Source: Lacrimispora indolis DSM 755
Lineage (GTDB): Bacteria > Bacillota > Clostridia > Lachnospirales > Lachnospiraceae
Reading direction: 5' to 3'
DNA: 64,000 bases
NCBI RefSeq assembly: GCF_000526995.1
Contig: NZ_AZUI01000001.1
Location: 1,860,001 to 1,924,000, forward strand
Notes under the pieces: model-generated
Seen by the model: only the letters and a program-made list of their open reading frames with translations
Database searches by the model: none
Told to the model about the DNA's origin: nothing
Position numbers and translations under genes: made by a program
Part shown: positions 11,915 to 20,543 of the stretch, piece after piece
Position numbering within the stretch: the stretch's first letter is position 1
How the letters are laid out: the number at the start of each line of letters is the position of its first letter

Positions 11915-12061
11915 AATTGTTGATAACTCCTTTGCTCTAGAAATTGCAATAAATAGATGGATGATATAGTTAAATTCCGTCGTATTAGTAGTAGGGGCTG
12001 TGGGTTTGTGTAAAAGCCCTGATAACCTTTATAAAGGCTGATGTTTCCATGTTCATAAGGG

Positions 12062-12185
12062 TGTGAATAACGTCCACAAAAGTTAAGGAAAACATTGAAG
12101 TTATCCACAGGAACATGAGAAACAGTTTTAGGACCTTAATTATCCACAGGGAATTAACAGCTAATACACACCTTATTGTGGATTA
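12062..12185. other. DnaA-box cluster between dnaA and dnaN (second half of bipartite oriC)
   Basis: Two perfect TTATCCACA boxes lie at 12101-12109 and 12140-12148. One-mismatch or weaker boxes lie at 12062-12070 (TGTGAATAA), 12070-12078 and 12177-12185 (TGTGGATTA, overlapping the dnaA stop). Together with the cluster upstream of dnaA this gives the two-part origin known from Bacillus and many Firmicutes, with dnaA between the parts. Confidence 0.85.
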
Positions 12186-13549
12186 ATCTTCTTTTTCAGG
12201 ATCTCAATGGTGTTATTTAAAGATTCGTTTTTATCCACGTTTGCAGTTATTTTTTCTATTCCATGGATGATGGTGGTATGGTCCCTTCCTCCCAGGAATT
12301 TTCCAATCATTTGTAAGGGGGTTCCAACCATTTCTCGGCAGAGATACATGACGATCTGACGTGGATAAACGATTTCCTTGTTCCGTTTCTGGGAACAAAT
12401 ATCAAGAGGAGTGAGGCCGTAGTGATCTGCAACTACCTGTATGACAAGCTCCGGAGTAACTTCCCGTTTGCCGTTGGGAGAGATGATGTCTTTTAAGGCT
12501 TCTTCCGCCAGTTCTACGGTGATCTCCTTATTGTCAAGGCGGGAGAGGGCCACGATTTTTGTCAGGGCGCCTTCCAGTTCACGTATGTTGGACTTGATGT
12601 TGGTGGCTATGTATTTGATGACCTCATTATCAATGTTGTAGCCTTCCATTTCCTCTTTTTTTCTGAGGATGGCCATCCTGGTCTCATAATCAGGGGACTG
12701 TATGTCCACTGTTAAGCCCCATTCAAACCGGGAACGAAGCCTCTCCTCCAGCGTTTCGATTTCCTTGGGTGGTTTGTCCGAGGAAATGATGATCTGTTTT
12801 TTAGCTTCGTATAATGCGTTGAAGGTGTGGAAGAATTCTTCCTGAGTACTTTCCTTACCAATGATGAACTGGATATCGTCGATGAGCAGAACGTCATTGT
12901 TGCGGTACTTCTCACGGAATTCCGTAGGAGAGAAGTTGTTTTTATTACGGATGGCGTCGATCAGCTCATTGGTGAACTTTTCGCTGGTCACGTAGAGGAC
13001 CTTTGCCCTGGGATTATTTTTTAAGATGAAATGGCCAATGGAATGCATCAGGTGGGTCTTTCCCAGACCAACGCCTCCGTAAATGAACAGAGGGTTATAA
13101 ATTTCACCAGGAGATTCCGCAACAGCCAGGGAGGCGGCATGGGCTAAGTTGTTGTTGGCACCTACCACAAAGGTATCAAAAATGTATTTTGGATTCAGGT
13201 TTGCATTTGTGATAGCCGTCTGGCTGACCGAATTCATGGTATTATTAATAAGAGTGTTGCCTGCAGGAGATGAAACAGTCTCCTGTTGAATCTGACTTTC
13301 AACAACGAAATCCACGCTGCATTCAAAGCCGGTCACTTCTTCTATGGTGATTTTCAGAAGAAACCCGTATTTTTTGCGGATGTATCCTAAGAATTCCACA
13401 TCCGGTACCGTGACAATGACTTTTTCGCCATTCACGGAATGAACCTTCAGGGGAAGAAGCCAGGTTTTAAAAGACACGTCCGTAATTTCGTGCTCTTCTT
13501 TTAAATTCAATAAGATTTCATCCCATTTTTCCTTTAACTTTTCTAACAT
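12173..13549 (-). CDS. dnaA: Chromosomal replication initiator DnaA
   Basis: 458 residues. Domain I (about 1-85) holds the helicase-loading surface; domain II is a short Gln/Ser/Asn-rich linker; domain III is the AAA+ ATPase with Walker A GGVGLGKTHL and Walker B LLIDDIQF; domain IV ends with the DnaA-box-binding signature GGRDHTTIIHGIEKI. The start chosen is the ATG at 13547-13549 (MLEKLKEKWDEIL), behind GGAGAC; the in-frame extension to 13609 is not family-like. It is flanked on both sides by DnaA boxes, which allows autoregulation. Confidence 0.97.
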   Translation of the reverse strand: MLEKLKEKWDEILLNLKEEHEITDVSFKTWLLPLKVHSVNGEKVIVTVPDVEFLGYIRKKYGFLLKITIEEVTGFECSVDFVVESQIQQETVSSPAGNTLINNTMNSVSQTAITNANLNPKYIFDTFVVGANNNLAHAASLAVAESPGEIYNPLFIYGGVGLGKTHLMHSIGHFILKNNPRAKVLYVTSEKFTNELIDAIRNKNNFSPTEFREKYRNNDVLLIDDIQFIIGKESTQEEFFHTFNALYEAKKQIIISSDKPPKEIETLEERLRSRFEWGLTVDIQSPDYETRMAILRKKEEMEGYNIDNEVIKYIATNIKSNIRELEGALTKIVALSRLDNKEITVELAEEALKDIISPNGKREVTPELVIQVVADHYGLTPLDICSQKRNKEIVYPRQIVMYLCREMVGTPLQMIGKFLGGRDHTTIIHGIEKITANVDKNESLNNTIEILKKKINPQ

Positions 13550-13649
13550 CGTAAGTCTCCTACATTTATAAAAATGCAAATATGCGCATTTACCCAATCT
13601 ACAGTTCATTCTATACTATTTTGAAATAATTTTCAATGATAATAGTAAA

Positions 13650-13880
13650 AAATTGTGGATAAGTGTGTGCAGAGGATGTGTATTGCATGTGAATCATATG
13701 TTGATAATCATCCAGAGAAATAGTTGTCCACAAAAAAGGTGTGTTTTATAAGTTTGGATATTCACAGTCCGGAAAAGTGGAATTTATATGGGCTCTCAGG
13801 ACAGGCCTGTGAATAAAACGACGATTATCAAGATGATATCCATAGAGTTTTCCACAAGTTATCCCCATAATGTTGATAAG
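13650..13880. other. oriC: oriC: DnaA-box array upstream of dnaA
   Basis: In 230 bases there is one perfect box (TGTGGATAA, 13654-13662) and several one-mismatch boxes on both strands: 13699-13707, 13724-13732, 13808-13816, 13848-13856, 13859-13867 and 13871-13879. An AT-rich stretch follows at about 13880-13905 and could be the unwinding element. The strand change of gene direction at this point (dnaA leftward, later rpmH rightward) supports an origin. Confidence 0.9.
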
Positions 13881-13923
13881 TTTATGTAAATTAACAAAAT
13901 GGGCGTGAATTTACTGACGTGGA

Positions 13924-13953
13924 TTGACGGATGAAAGCTTTCTATAATATAAT
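13924..13953 (+). promoter_or_regulatory. Sigma-A promoter for the ECF S-component gene
   Basis: TTGACG at 13924-13929, 18-base spacer, TATAAT at 13948-13953 (an overlapping TATAAT begins at 13943). It lies about 60 bases upstream of the start codon and just outside the DnaA-box array. Confidence 0.75.
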
Positions 13954-14012
13954 GCACATGTAACCAGATGCATTGTATCTTTATAAAAGAACAGTAGCAC
14001 AGGAGGAAAAAA

Positions 14013-14642
14013 ATGAATATTGAAAACAAAACCCGTAGCCTGGTACTGGCAGCCGTATTTGTTGCCATTATCGTCATCATGGCGTTTACGCCCTTTGGGT
14101 ACATACCCTTGGGATTTATGAACGCCACCATCATTCACGTTCCGGTCATAATTGGAGCCATTATTCTTGGACCAAAATATGGCGGATTTTTAGGAATGGT
14201 ATTTGGACTTACCAGTTTGTGGAAAAATACCAACATGCCCAATCCTACGTCCTTTGTATTTTCACCTTTTATTAAAGTGGGAGAGTACGGCGGAAATATA
14301 GGAAGCCTGATCATTTGCATGGTTCCCAGAATTCTCGTTGGAATCGTAGCCTATTATGTTTTTCGGGCGGTGTTAAAAGCTTTGGGTGAGAAAAACGGAA
14401 AGAGGACCATCGCTTTGGCGGCCGCAGGAGTAGCCGGATCATTAACCAATACTCTTTTGGTAATGAATCTGATTTACTTATTTTTTGGAAAAGAATACGG
14501 TCAGGCGGCAAAGGGACTGACAGAAGGAATTTATTCCGTAATTATTGGAATTATATGCATCAATGGAATTCCTGAGGCCATTGTGGCTGGAATTCTTACG
14601 GTAGCGGTTACACAGGCCCTATTTAAGGCAATGAAAGGGTAA
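14013..14642 (+). CDS. ECF transporter S component (substrate unassigned)
   Basis: A 209-residue membrane protein with about six hydrophobic segments, of the energy-coupling-factor S-component type (ECF_trnsprt family). The signature stretch is IIHVPVIIGAIILGPKYGG followed by LGMVFGLTSL and the FVFSPF motif. Such proteins bind a vitamin or other trace nutrient and borrow a shared EcfA/A'/T energising module, none of which is in the window. The start has AGGAGG about 6 bases upstream. It stands alone between oriC and a terminator. Related S components are often annotated for pantothenate or other vitamins, and a pantothenate kinase gene is 19 kb away, but this link is only suggestive. Confidence 0.8.
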   Translation: MNIENKTRSLVLAAVFVAIIVIMAFTPFGYIPLGFMNATIIHVPVIIGAIILGPKYGGFLGMVFGLTSLWKNTNMPNPTSFVFSPFIKVGEYGGNIGSLIICMVPRILVGIVAYYVFRAVLKALGEKNGKRTIALAAAGVAGSLTNTLLVMNLIYLFFGKEYGQAAKGLTEGIYSVIIGIICINGIPEAIVAGILTVAVTQALFKAMKG

Positions 14643-14656
14643 TTACTGTTAAAAAC

Positions 14657-14702
14657 AGAGCCATTGCTTCTCGAATGAATCATTTCGAGGAGCAATGGCT
14701 CT
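14657..14702. terminator. Terminator hairpin between converging genes
   Basis: A long stem, AGAGCCATTGCT-CTCGAA against its complement with one mismatch and an 8-base loop, lies between the ECF S gene (plus) and the glycosidase gene (minus). The flanking T-tracts are weak, so termination is likely but not textbook. Confidence 0.7.
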
Positions 14703-14720
14703 TACTATATATATAGTGAA

Positions 14721-16157
14721 TTATAAAAAAGTTTTTATATTTCTGATATCAGCGCATGTATTCAACTGTCTTAAATTCAATGGATTTCCTTTTATATCTG
14801 TAATGATCTTTAAGTCTTTTCCGGCTTCAAAAACTTTTTTTCCATTGACAAAGGCTTCTGCTTTGGATCCTGAGTTTTTTATTTTAAATGTGTGGTTTCC
14901 CCAGACCTGCTCATAAATATTTTCGTGTCCGCCTGTGGTTCCCCAGTAAATCCGTTCGTGCTCGATATGTATTCCGTACATGCGGGCTGCGTATTCCATG
15001 ACAGAAAGCATGGCAGGCCCATAGGAGTCCTGTATGCCTTCCAGGGATTCTATGGATGGTTTGCCGGTAAAAGGATCGTACTGCTGAACAAATATGCATG
15101 TATCTCCAATTGCCTGGAACAGCTTTTCTCCCAGATATGGAACCAGATGATCGAAGCCATAATTCTCAAGAGCGCGGATTGCCCGCTGAAAGGTAAGTGC
15201 CTCAGATTGTCCGCTCCAGTCATTGGTGGGAATGTTACGGAATAGGGGATCATTTACTGCAATGGATGGAAGCGGCATATAGGTCCAGAATTCTTCCGGA
15301 TTCAGCAGGTGCTTTATAACAAAGTTCTCAGCCATGTCCTGGGTCAGGCTGTTCCAGTACATGGCTCTTAAATTGTTATGGGTCATAACATTCATGATAT
15401 TGTGATTCCGGTCCCTGTCAAAGCAGGCACCTTTTGTTTCATCCCACAGGTAATTTTTGATTTTTTTCTGAATTGATAATGATTTTTTTTTCCAGGAATC
15501 CGCTCTTTTTTCATTTCCCTGTATGGTGGATATTTTTGACAGAGTTTCCCTTGAGGAATAAGAAAAGCTCATAATGTCCATGGAGGCCATGGGTACGATC
15601 TGAGAGCTTTTTGGGGGAACTTCTTTACTCCAGGAATCCGGTGAATCCCCATAACGGAGAGCATGGTCTTCCCCTGTATCGTATTTGCACCAGCTTTCCA
15701 GACATCCATCTCCGTCAGAATCTCTTACATTCCAGAGATAAGCGTCGAATTTTTCCAGGGTAGTATAGAGAAGATTTAAATATTCCGGATCTTTCCCTAT
15801 TAGATAATACATATTAAGAGCAGAAGAGGGGAAGCAGAATCCCTGAAATTTATCAAACTGAGGAGTGATTTTTCCATTCATAAAAGCAATGCTTCCGGGA
15901 AATCTTCCATCCTCCCGTTGAGTTTCCATGAACAAAAGATGGTTATTCAGTCCGGCTTCCATATTTCTTTTTGCGTACATTTCTCCGCCCATGGGCTGGG
16001 TTTCCAGCCATATTTTTTCGTACCCCCCGCCTTCGATCAGTACAAGCCTGGAATTGAAATATTTTAAATTATTCCATGTTTTTTTTTCGGCTGAGTCCAT
16101 AAGCTTTTGCAAAAGTTCATAAGAAGTCTGAAATGATACACTTGTTTGGATATTCAA
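14721..16157 (-). CDS. MGH1-like (six-hairpin, GH63/GH37-type) glycoside hydrolase
   Basis: A 478-residue cytoplasmic protein without signal peptide, resembling the (alpha/alpha)6 glycosidases of the trehalase/GH63/mannosylglycerate hydrolase group. Visible landmarks are WNVRDSDGDGCLESW with a nearby DTGEDHALRYGD, the repeated helix-hairpin pattern, and PTNDWSGQSEALTFQRAIRALENYGF near residue 330. The start appears to be TTG at 16155-16157, with GGAGGC about 6 bases ahead; the next in-frame ATG is 20 codons later. It is the last gene of the sugar operon, so it probably hydrolyses the oligosaccharide imported by the ABC system. Neither the linkage nor the sugar can be named from sequence. Confidence 0.65.
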   Translation of the reverse strand: MNIQTSVSFQTSYELLQKLMDSAEKKTWNNLKYFNSRLVLIEGGGYEKIWLETQPMGGEMYAKRNMEAGLNNHLLFMETQREDGRFPGSIAFMNGKITPQFDKFQGFCFPSSALNMYYLIGKDPEYLNLLYTTLEKFDAYLWNVRDSDGDGCLESWCKYDTGEDHALRYGDSPDSWSKEVPPKSSQIVPMASMDIMSFSYSSRETLSKISTIQGNEKRADSWKKKSLSIQKKIKNYLWDETKGACFDRDRNHNIMNVMTHNNLRAMYWNSLTQDMAENFVIKHLLNPEEFWTYMPLPSIAVNDPLFRNIPTNDWSGQSEALTFQRAIRALENYGFDHLVPYLGEKLFQAIGDTCIFVQQYDPFTGKPSIESLEGIQDSYGPAMLSVMEYAARMYGIHIEHERIYWGTTGGHENIYEQVWGNHTFKIKNSGSKAEAFVNGKKVFEAGKDLKIITDIKGNPLNLRQLNTCADIRNIKTFL

Positions 16158-16231
16158 ATTTTGCCTCCAGTAGAAAAAGCTTTTTTATAGAAACAGGAGA
16201 AGCCAAGCGGTTTCTCCTGCTGATTAAGTTT

Positions 16232-17599
16232 TTATTTTACAATAAGTCTTTGTATCAGATCAAAAAGATCTGCGGCACCCTGGTCCGGGGAAATGCTGCC
16301 ATAGGACACATTCTGGCCGATTAAGTGTAATTCATTGATGAATTCCTGATCATTGGGCAGATTGGGCCCCTGGGGAATGGAACGGTCGCTGATGGCATCA
16401 TAAATAGCATAGACAGCCGCATCAGCGGAAGTGGCTTTTTCGGAGATTGCTTCACGTACAACAGGTGAACAGGGAATGCCGCGGTTGGTGCCAAGAATCT
16501 CTCCGGCTTCTGGACTTGTCACAAAATAATTAATGAAGATGGCCGCTGCTTCCGGATTTGCACTGTTTTTGTTGATTCCAAGATACTGGCTCATTTGGAT
16601 GGCATATGCTTTTTCTCCGCCTGCCGGAAGTGTGGTAGCCCCAAGCTGATCAGTCATCGCTGCCTGATAACCGGCTACCTGATTGCTCCATATCATTCCG
16701 ATCGCAGCCTTGCCTGCCACAAGAGCAGAGCTGTCAGCCCCTGTTTCCGCATAGGTTGCAGTAGTATCGGAATCCGGGATCAGTCCTTCGGACCGCAAAT
16801 CGGCCCATAACTGGATCCATTTTTTTGAGGTTTCCAGTGTCATATAGCTTTTGCCGCCCTGATCAGAGGTCCATAAGGGTGTTCCTTCCTGCTGGCAGTA
16901 GTAGCTTAAGTAATTCGCCTGATTTGTGCTGTTGTCAACAAAGGGAAACACTCCATTGGGAAGCTTGGTCTTTAACTCTCTGCCGTAGTCAATCAGTTCA
17001 TCCCAGGTTAAATTGTATTCTGGGACAGAAGCACCTGCGGATTCGATCAGTGTTTTGTTATAGGCAAGAACAGGAGTATTGGTTCCCAGGCTGACGGCAT
17101 AAAGATTTCCATCTGAAGTGCCTGTTTCAAGGGCCACCTGGTCAAACTGTCCGGCAGTGTTGATGAGAAGCTGCTTACCGAGAAAATCGTTAAGAGGCGT
17201 GAGATACTGTATGTAATCCGGGTAATTGCCTCCGAATTGAATCAGATCAGGAGCGTTATTCCCCTGCAGCTGGGTATCGATGATCTGAAAGTGATCGGCA
17301 GTACCGCCGTTAGGCTCTCCTGTAATTTTGATATTGGGATAGGCTGCCATAAACCGGTCTATTACCTGATTGGTGAGGGCAGCCCGTTCGTCATTGCCCC
17401 ACCAGCTGAAACGCAGTTCAGCGGCTTCGCCGGTATAGGCGGGAAAACCTTCTGTGTCAGCCGGTTCACTTTCCGTTTTTTGTGATTCTGTGGGAGCTGA
17501 GGCCGGTGCTTGTGTTGTTTCTGAAGCAGTATTGGAACTGCATCCCCATAAGGAAAGAACTGTGCAGGCAGCTAACAGCAGTTGAAACGATTTTTTCAT
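16232..17599 (-). CDS. Sugar ABC transporter substrate-binding lipoprotein (family 1)
   Basis: 455 residues with a lipoprotein signal peptide: MKKS, a hydrophobic core, and lipobox LWGC with the acylated cysteine at residue 20, followed by a Ser/Thr/Glu-rich tether. The mature part is a type 1 extracellular solute-binding domain (ELRFSWWGNDERAALTNQVIDRF; YPNIKITGEPNG; WDELIDYGRELKTK). It binds a sugar outside the membrane and delivers it to the two permeases encoded just upstream (37 bases). No ATPase gene is in the cluster, which is common for this transporter class, where a shared MsmK-type ATPase serves many systems. Confidence 0.9.
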   Translation of the reverse strand: MKKSFQLLLAACTVLSLWGCSSNTASETTQAPASAPTESQKTESEPADTEGFPAYTGEAAELRFSWWGNDERAALTNQVIDRFMAAYPNIKITGEPNGGTADHFQIIDTQLQGNNAPDLIQFGGNYPDYIQYLTPLNDFLGKQLLINTAGQFDQVALETGTSDGNLYAVSLGTNTPVLAYNKTLIESAGASVPEYNLTWDELIDYGRELKTKLPNGVFPFVDNSTNQANYLSYYCQQEGTPLWTSDQGGKSYMTLETSKKWIQLWADLRSEGLIPDSDTTATYAETGADSSALVAGKAAIGMIWSNQVAGYQAAMTDQLGATTLPAGGEKAYAIQMSQYLGINKNSANPEAAAIFINYFVTSPEAGEILGTNRGIPCSPVVREAISEKATSADAAVYAIYDAISDRSIPQGPNLPNDQEFINELHLIGQNVSYGSISPDQGAADLFDLIQRLIVK

Positions 17600-17636
17600 A
17601 ATATTCTCCTTTTCCTGTTATTTGATTAAAAGGGCT

Positions 17637-18482
17637 TTATCCCTTAATTCCGGATGTGGCGATGCCCTGAACAAAATATTTTTGAAGTGAAAAGAATAAA
17701 ATAAAGCTTGGCAGCATGGCGAGAGTGGACATGGCAAGTGCGCCGCCCCAGTTTGATACGGCTCCCGCATCGCCTACAAAGGTTCTTAAGGCACGGGATA
17801 CCGTATAGCTTTCCGGAGACGTAAGGTAGAGAAGGTGATTGAAAAAATCGTCCCATGTCCAGAGGAAGGTAAAGAGTGCGGTGGTTACCATGGCCGGCCC
17901 TGCAAGAGGTATTACGATCCTAAAAAATATTCCCACCTTTCCGCAGCCGTCTATGATGGCTGCTTCATCTAAATCTTTTGGAAGTCCTCTTATAAACTGT
18001 ACCAGCAGAAATACAAAAAACGCGTCAGTGGCTAAAAATTTAGGGATCAGGATGGGCAGGTAGGTGCCTACCCAGCCAAAGGTGTTAAAAAGGATATAAC
18101 GGGGCACCAGGGTGACATGTGCCGGAAGCATAAGCGTTATCATCATGATACCGAACCAGAAGTTCTTCCCGAAAAACTTAAGCCTTCCAAAAGCATAAGC
18201 TGCCATGGTGCATGAAACGAGATTTGCGGCAACTGCTGTTATGCACAGAAGCGTGGAGTTTAAAAAAAACCTGCCAAATGATACACCTGCATAGCCCTTC
18301 CAGCCGCTGATATAATTTTCAATGGTAATTGCTTTTGGAATCAGGCCGGTGTCGCTGAATATCATATTGTTGGGCTTAAACGAACTGACGATCATCCAGA
18401 TGACCGGATAAAGCATAGTAATTCCCAGTGTTACGATAAAAATATGTGTCAGTATGATATGGAATTGTTTTTTCGCTCTCAT
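17637..18482 (-). CDS. Carbohydrate ABC transporter permease (MalG type)
   Basis: 281 residues with six predicted membrane segments and the EAA motif that contacts the ATPase (LPKDLDEAAIIDGCGKVGIFF, around residue 170). The C-terminus FVQGIATSGIKG is typical of MalG-family permeases. The ATG lies 3 bases after the upstream permease stops, so the pair is translationally coupled. Confidence 0.93.
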   Translation of the reverse strand: MRAKKQFHIILTHIFIVTLGITMLYPVIWMIVSSFKPNNMIFSDTGLIPKAITIENYISGWKGYAGVSFGRFFLNSTLLCITAVAANLVSCTMAAYAFGRLKFFGKNFWFGIMMITLMLPAHVTLVPRYILFNTFGWVGTYLPILIPKFLATDAFFVFLLVQFIRGLPKDLDEAAIIDGCGKVGIFFRIVIPLAGPAMVTTALFTFLWTWDDFFNHLLYLTSPESYTVSRALRTFVGDAGAVSNWGGALAMSTLAMLPSFILFFSLQKYFVQGIATSGIKG

Positions 18483-18485
18483 AAA

Positions 18486-19445
18486 TTATTCCCCGTTTCC
18501 ATAGGAGACCCATAGTTTTGACGATCCGAATATGACTGCCGTAAATGAGCCTATAATAATCAGAAGCATCCACGCCATTGCTGATGCATAACCCATTTCA
18601 TGGTAGGTCCATCCTTGAATATATAAATGAAGGGTATAGAAAAGGGTTGAATTTAAGACTCCGCCTTTGCCGCCGCCGATGATGTATGCCTGAGTAAATG
18701 TCTGGAATGCCGAGATCATTTGCATGACAAGGTTAAACAGTATGACAGGCGTAAGCGATGGTATGGTTATTGAGAAAAACTGCTGGACTTTACTGGCACC
18801 ATCCACGCTGGCTGCTTCATAGTAATCCATTGGAATCTGTTTTAAGCCTGCCAGAAAAATGATCATTGATGAGCCGAACTGCCATACCGTAAGAAGCACC
18901 AGAGTTCCCAGTGCATATTTTGGATTGGTGATCCAGCCTGGCAGATCCGTAAACCCAATTGAAGAAAGGATTCCGTTTATCAGACCTTCTTTTTCAAAGA
19001 GCTTTCGCCATAAAACCGCTATAGCCACAGAACCGCCTAACAGTGTGGGAATGTAGTATACAGCACGGTAAAAAGATACGAACCGCAGTTTTTGATTCAT
19101 CAGTACAGCCACCAGAAGAGCAAATATCAGCTTTAAGGGAACTGACGTAAATACATAGGTAAATGTCACTGACAGTGATTTTAAATAGTATGGGTCAACC
19201 CTCATTATTTTTCCTGACGGCGCCGTAAAATCGGTGATGCCAAATAAAGAACCAAACATTCTTATGTAATTGCCGAAACCGATCCAAAGGGCCGAATCAG
19301 GCTTTGTGAAATCGTAATCCGTAAAACTCATGCGGAGTGACATGAACATGGGATAAACCGTCAGTCCCAGAATTCCTATAAGCCAGGGAAGCAGGAACAT
19401 ATAGGGGATAAAATTGTCCCCACAGAATTTTTTCATCTTTTTCAA
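18486..19445 (-). CDS. Carbohydrate ABC transporter permease (MalF/UgpA type)
   Basis: 319 residues, six membrane segments, starting with FIPYMFLLPWLIGILGLTVYP. The EAA loop is IPMDYYEAASVDGASKVQQFF. The start is read as TTG at 19443-19445 because AAGGAGGT lies 8 bases upstream of it; the ATG three codons later would be 17 bases from that site. It heads the permease-binding protein-glycosidase run. The 173 bases upstream contain no consensus promoter that I can identify, which fits dependence on the AraC-type activator. Confidence 0.92.
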   Translation of the reverse strand: MKKMKKFCGDNFIPYMFLLPWLIGILGLTVYPMFMSLRMSFTDYDFTKPDSALWIGFGNYIRMFGSLFGITDFTAPSGKIMRVDPYYLKSLSVTFTYVFTSVPLKLIFALLVAVLMNQKLRFVSFYRAVYYIPTLLGGSVAIAVLWRKLFEKEGLINGILSSIGFTDLPGWITNPKYALGTLVLLTVWQFGSSMIIFLAGLKQIPMDYYEAASVDGASKVQQFFSITIPSLTPVILFNLVMQMISAFQTFTQAYIIGGGKGGVLNSTLFYTLHLYIQGWTYHEMGYASAMAWMLLIIIGSFTAVIFGSSKLWVSYGNGE

Positions 19446-19618
19446 TCAATCTAACCTCCTTTACGTTTTGAAAAGATGCTTAAATGATACAATAATGAAA
19501 TCCGGATTTGATTTTATATGGATATATTTTACTGTTTTTAATAGGAAATAACAACATATGTTGGGCAATACGCCAATACATCAAAAAAACTTTCGTATTT
19601 TCACTAAATTGACTGGAG

Positions 19619-20473
19619 TTATGTGGTTTTCCTGGATTTTCTATATTGAAGGGGAGACATCCCTGTGTATTTTTTGAAAACACGGTCAAAGTAAGAATGT
19701 CTTTCATATCCTAACTTTTTCGATATATCCTCTATGGAAAGAGACTCGTCTAAGAGCAGTTTTCTGGCACGGTCTACTTTCTGAAGGTTGATGAATTCAT
19801 TTACTGTAAAATTGGTCACTTCTTTAAAGATGCGGCTTAAATAACTTTTATCAAGGTAAAATATGCCTGCCAGATCCTCCAGACCATAGATTTCAGAATA
19901 ATGCTCCATGATATAGTACATAATTTCTTTCACTTTGGCATAGCGCATCATTTTACCGCCTGGAGTATGGTATTCATCCGGCCTGGTTCCGGCTCCGTTT
20001 AGAATCATTATGATGATGGAAAGAAGCAGTTCTTTTACTTCCGCTGCAGCATAAGGTCTTTTTTCCTGCAAAATATGTTCTATTTTCTTAAGCTTCTTTT
20101 CAATTACTTCCTGATGCTGGGAATTCATCTGAAGAACGCCGTGTAAATCAGTGAAAAATCCCTTTAAGTCCAGTTCCATGACACTTCCTGCAGAGATCAG
20201 CCATGTTTCTTCAATTTCTATTAATATCCTTTCGTGGTACTTTCCGCCGATTACATTGGTAAAAGGAATCATTTTTTTATCAATAAAAGACAGGGTGCCT
20301 TTTGACATCCTGTAGCTTTTATTATTTGAATAGAAAAAACGTTCTCCATCCAGGATATAATAAATCTGATATTCATTTTTATAAAACCCAATGGTTTCAG
20401 ACAGGTCACAGTCTCTGGCCACGTGGCTGATTCCGATTCCCCCGCATTTTCCTGTAAAAATCACTTCTTTCAT
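19619..20473 (-). CDS. AraC-family transcriptional regulator of the sugar cluster
   Basis: 284 residues. The N-terminal about 150 residues are a cupin-like sensing domain (SETIGFYKNEYQIYYILDGERFF); the C-terminal about 100 residues are the double helix-turn-helix of the AraC family, with LSIEDISKKLGYERHSYFDRVFKKYTGMSPLQYR. The start is an ATG behind GAGGAAAT. It lies between the GH43 enzyme gene and the transporter genes on the same strand and is most likely the activator of both. Confidence 0.9.
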   Translation of the reverse strand: MKEVIFTGKCGGIGISHVARDCDLSETIGFYKNEYQIYYILDGERFFYSNNKSYRMSKGTLSFIDKKMIPFTNVIGGKYHERILIEIEETWLISAGSVMELDLKGFFTDLHGVLQMNSQHQEVIEKKLKKIEHILQEKRPYAAAEVKELLLSIIIMILNGAGTRPDEYHTPGGKMMRYAKVKEIMYYIMEHYSEIYGLEDLAGIFYLDKSYLSRIFKEVTNFTVNEFINLQKVDRARKLLLDESLSIEDISKKLGYERHSYFDRVFKKYTGMSPLQYRKSRKTT

Positions 20474-20516
20474 ATTTCCTCTTTCTTTCTCATGGGCAAA
20501 GCCCGTCCCCCTTTAT

Positions 20517-20536
20517 CGGGCATAAAGGTATGCCCG
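20517..20536. other. Small hairpin between GH43 and AraC genes
   Basis: CGGGCAT / ATGCCCG with a 6-base loop in the 70-base gap. It has no T-run on the minus strand, so it is more likely an mRNA processing or stability element than a terminator. Confidence 0.4.
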
Positions 20537-20543
20537 AAGAGTA

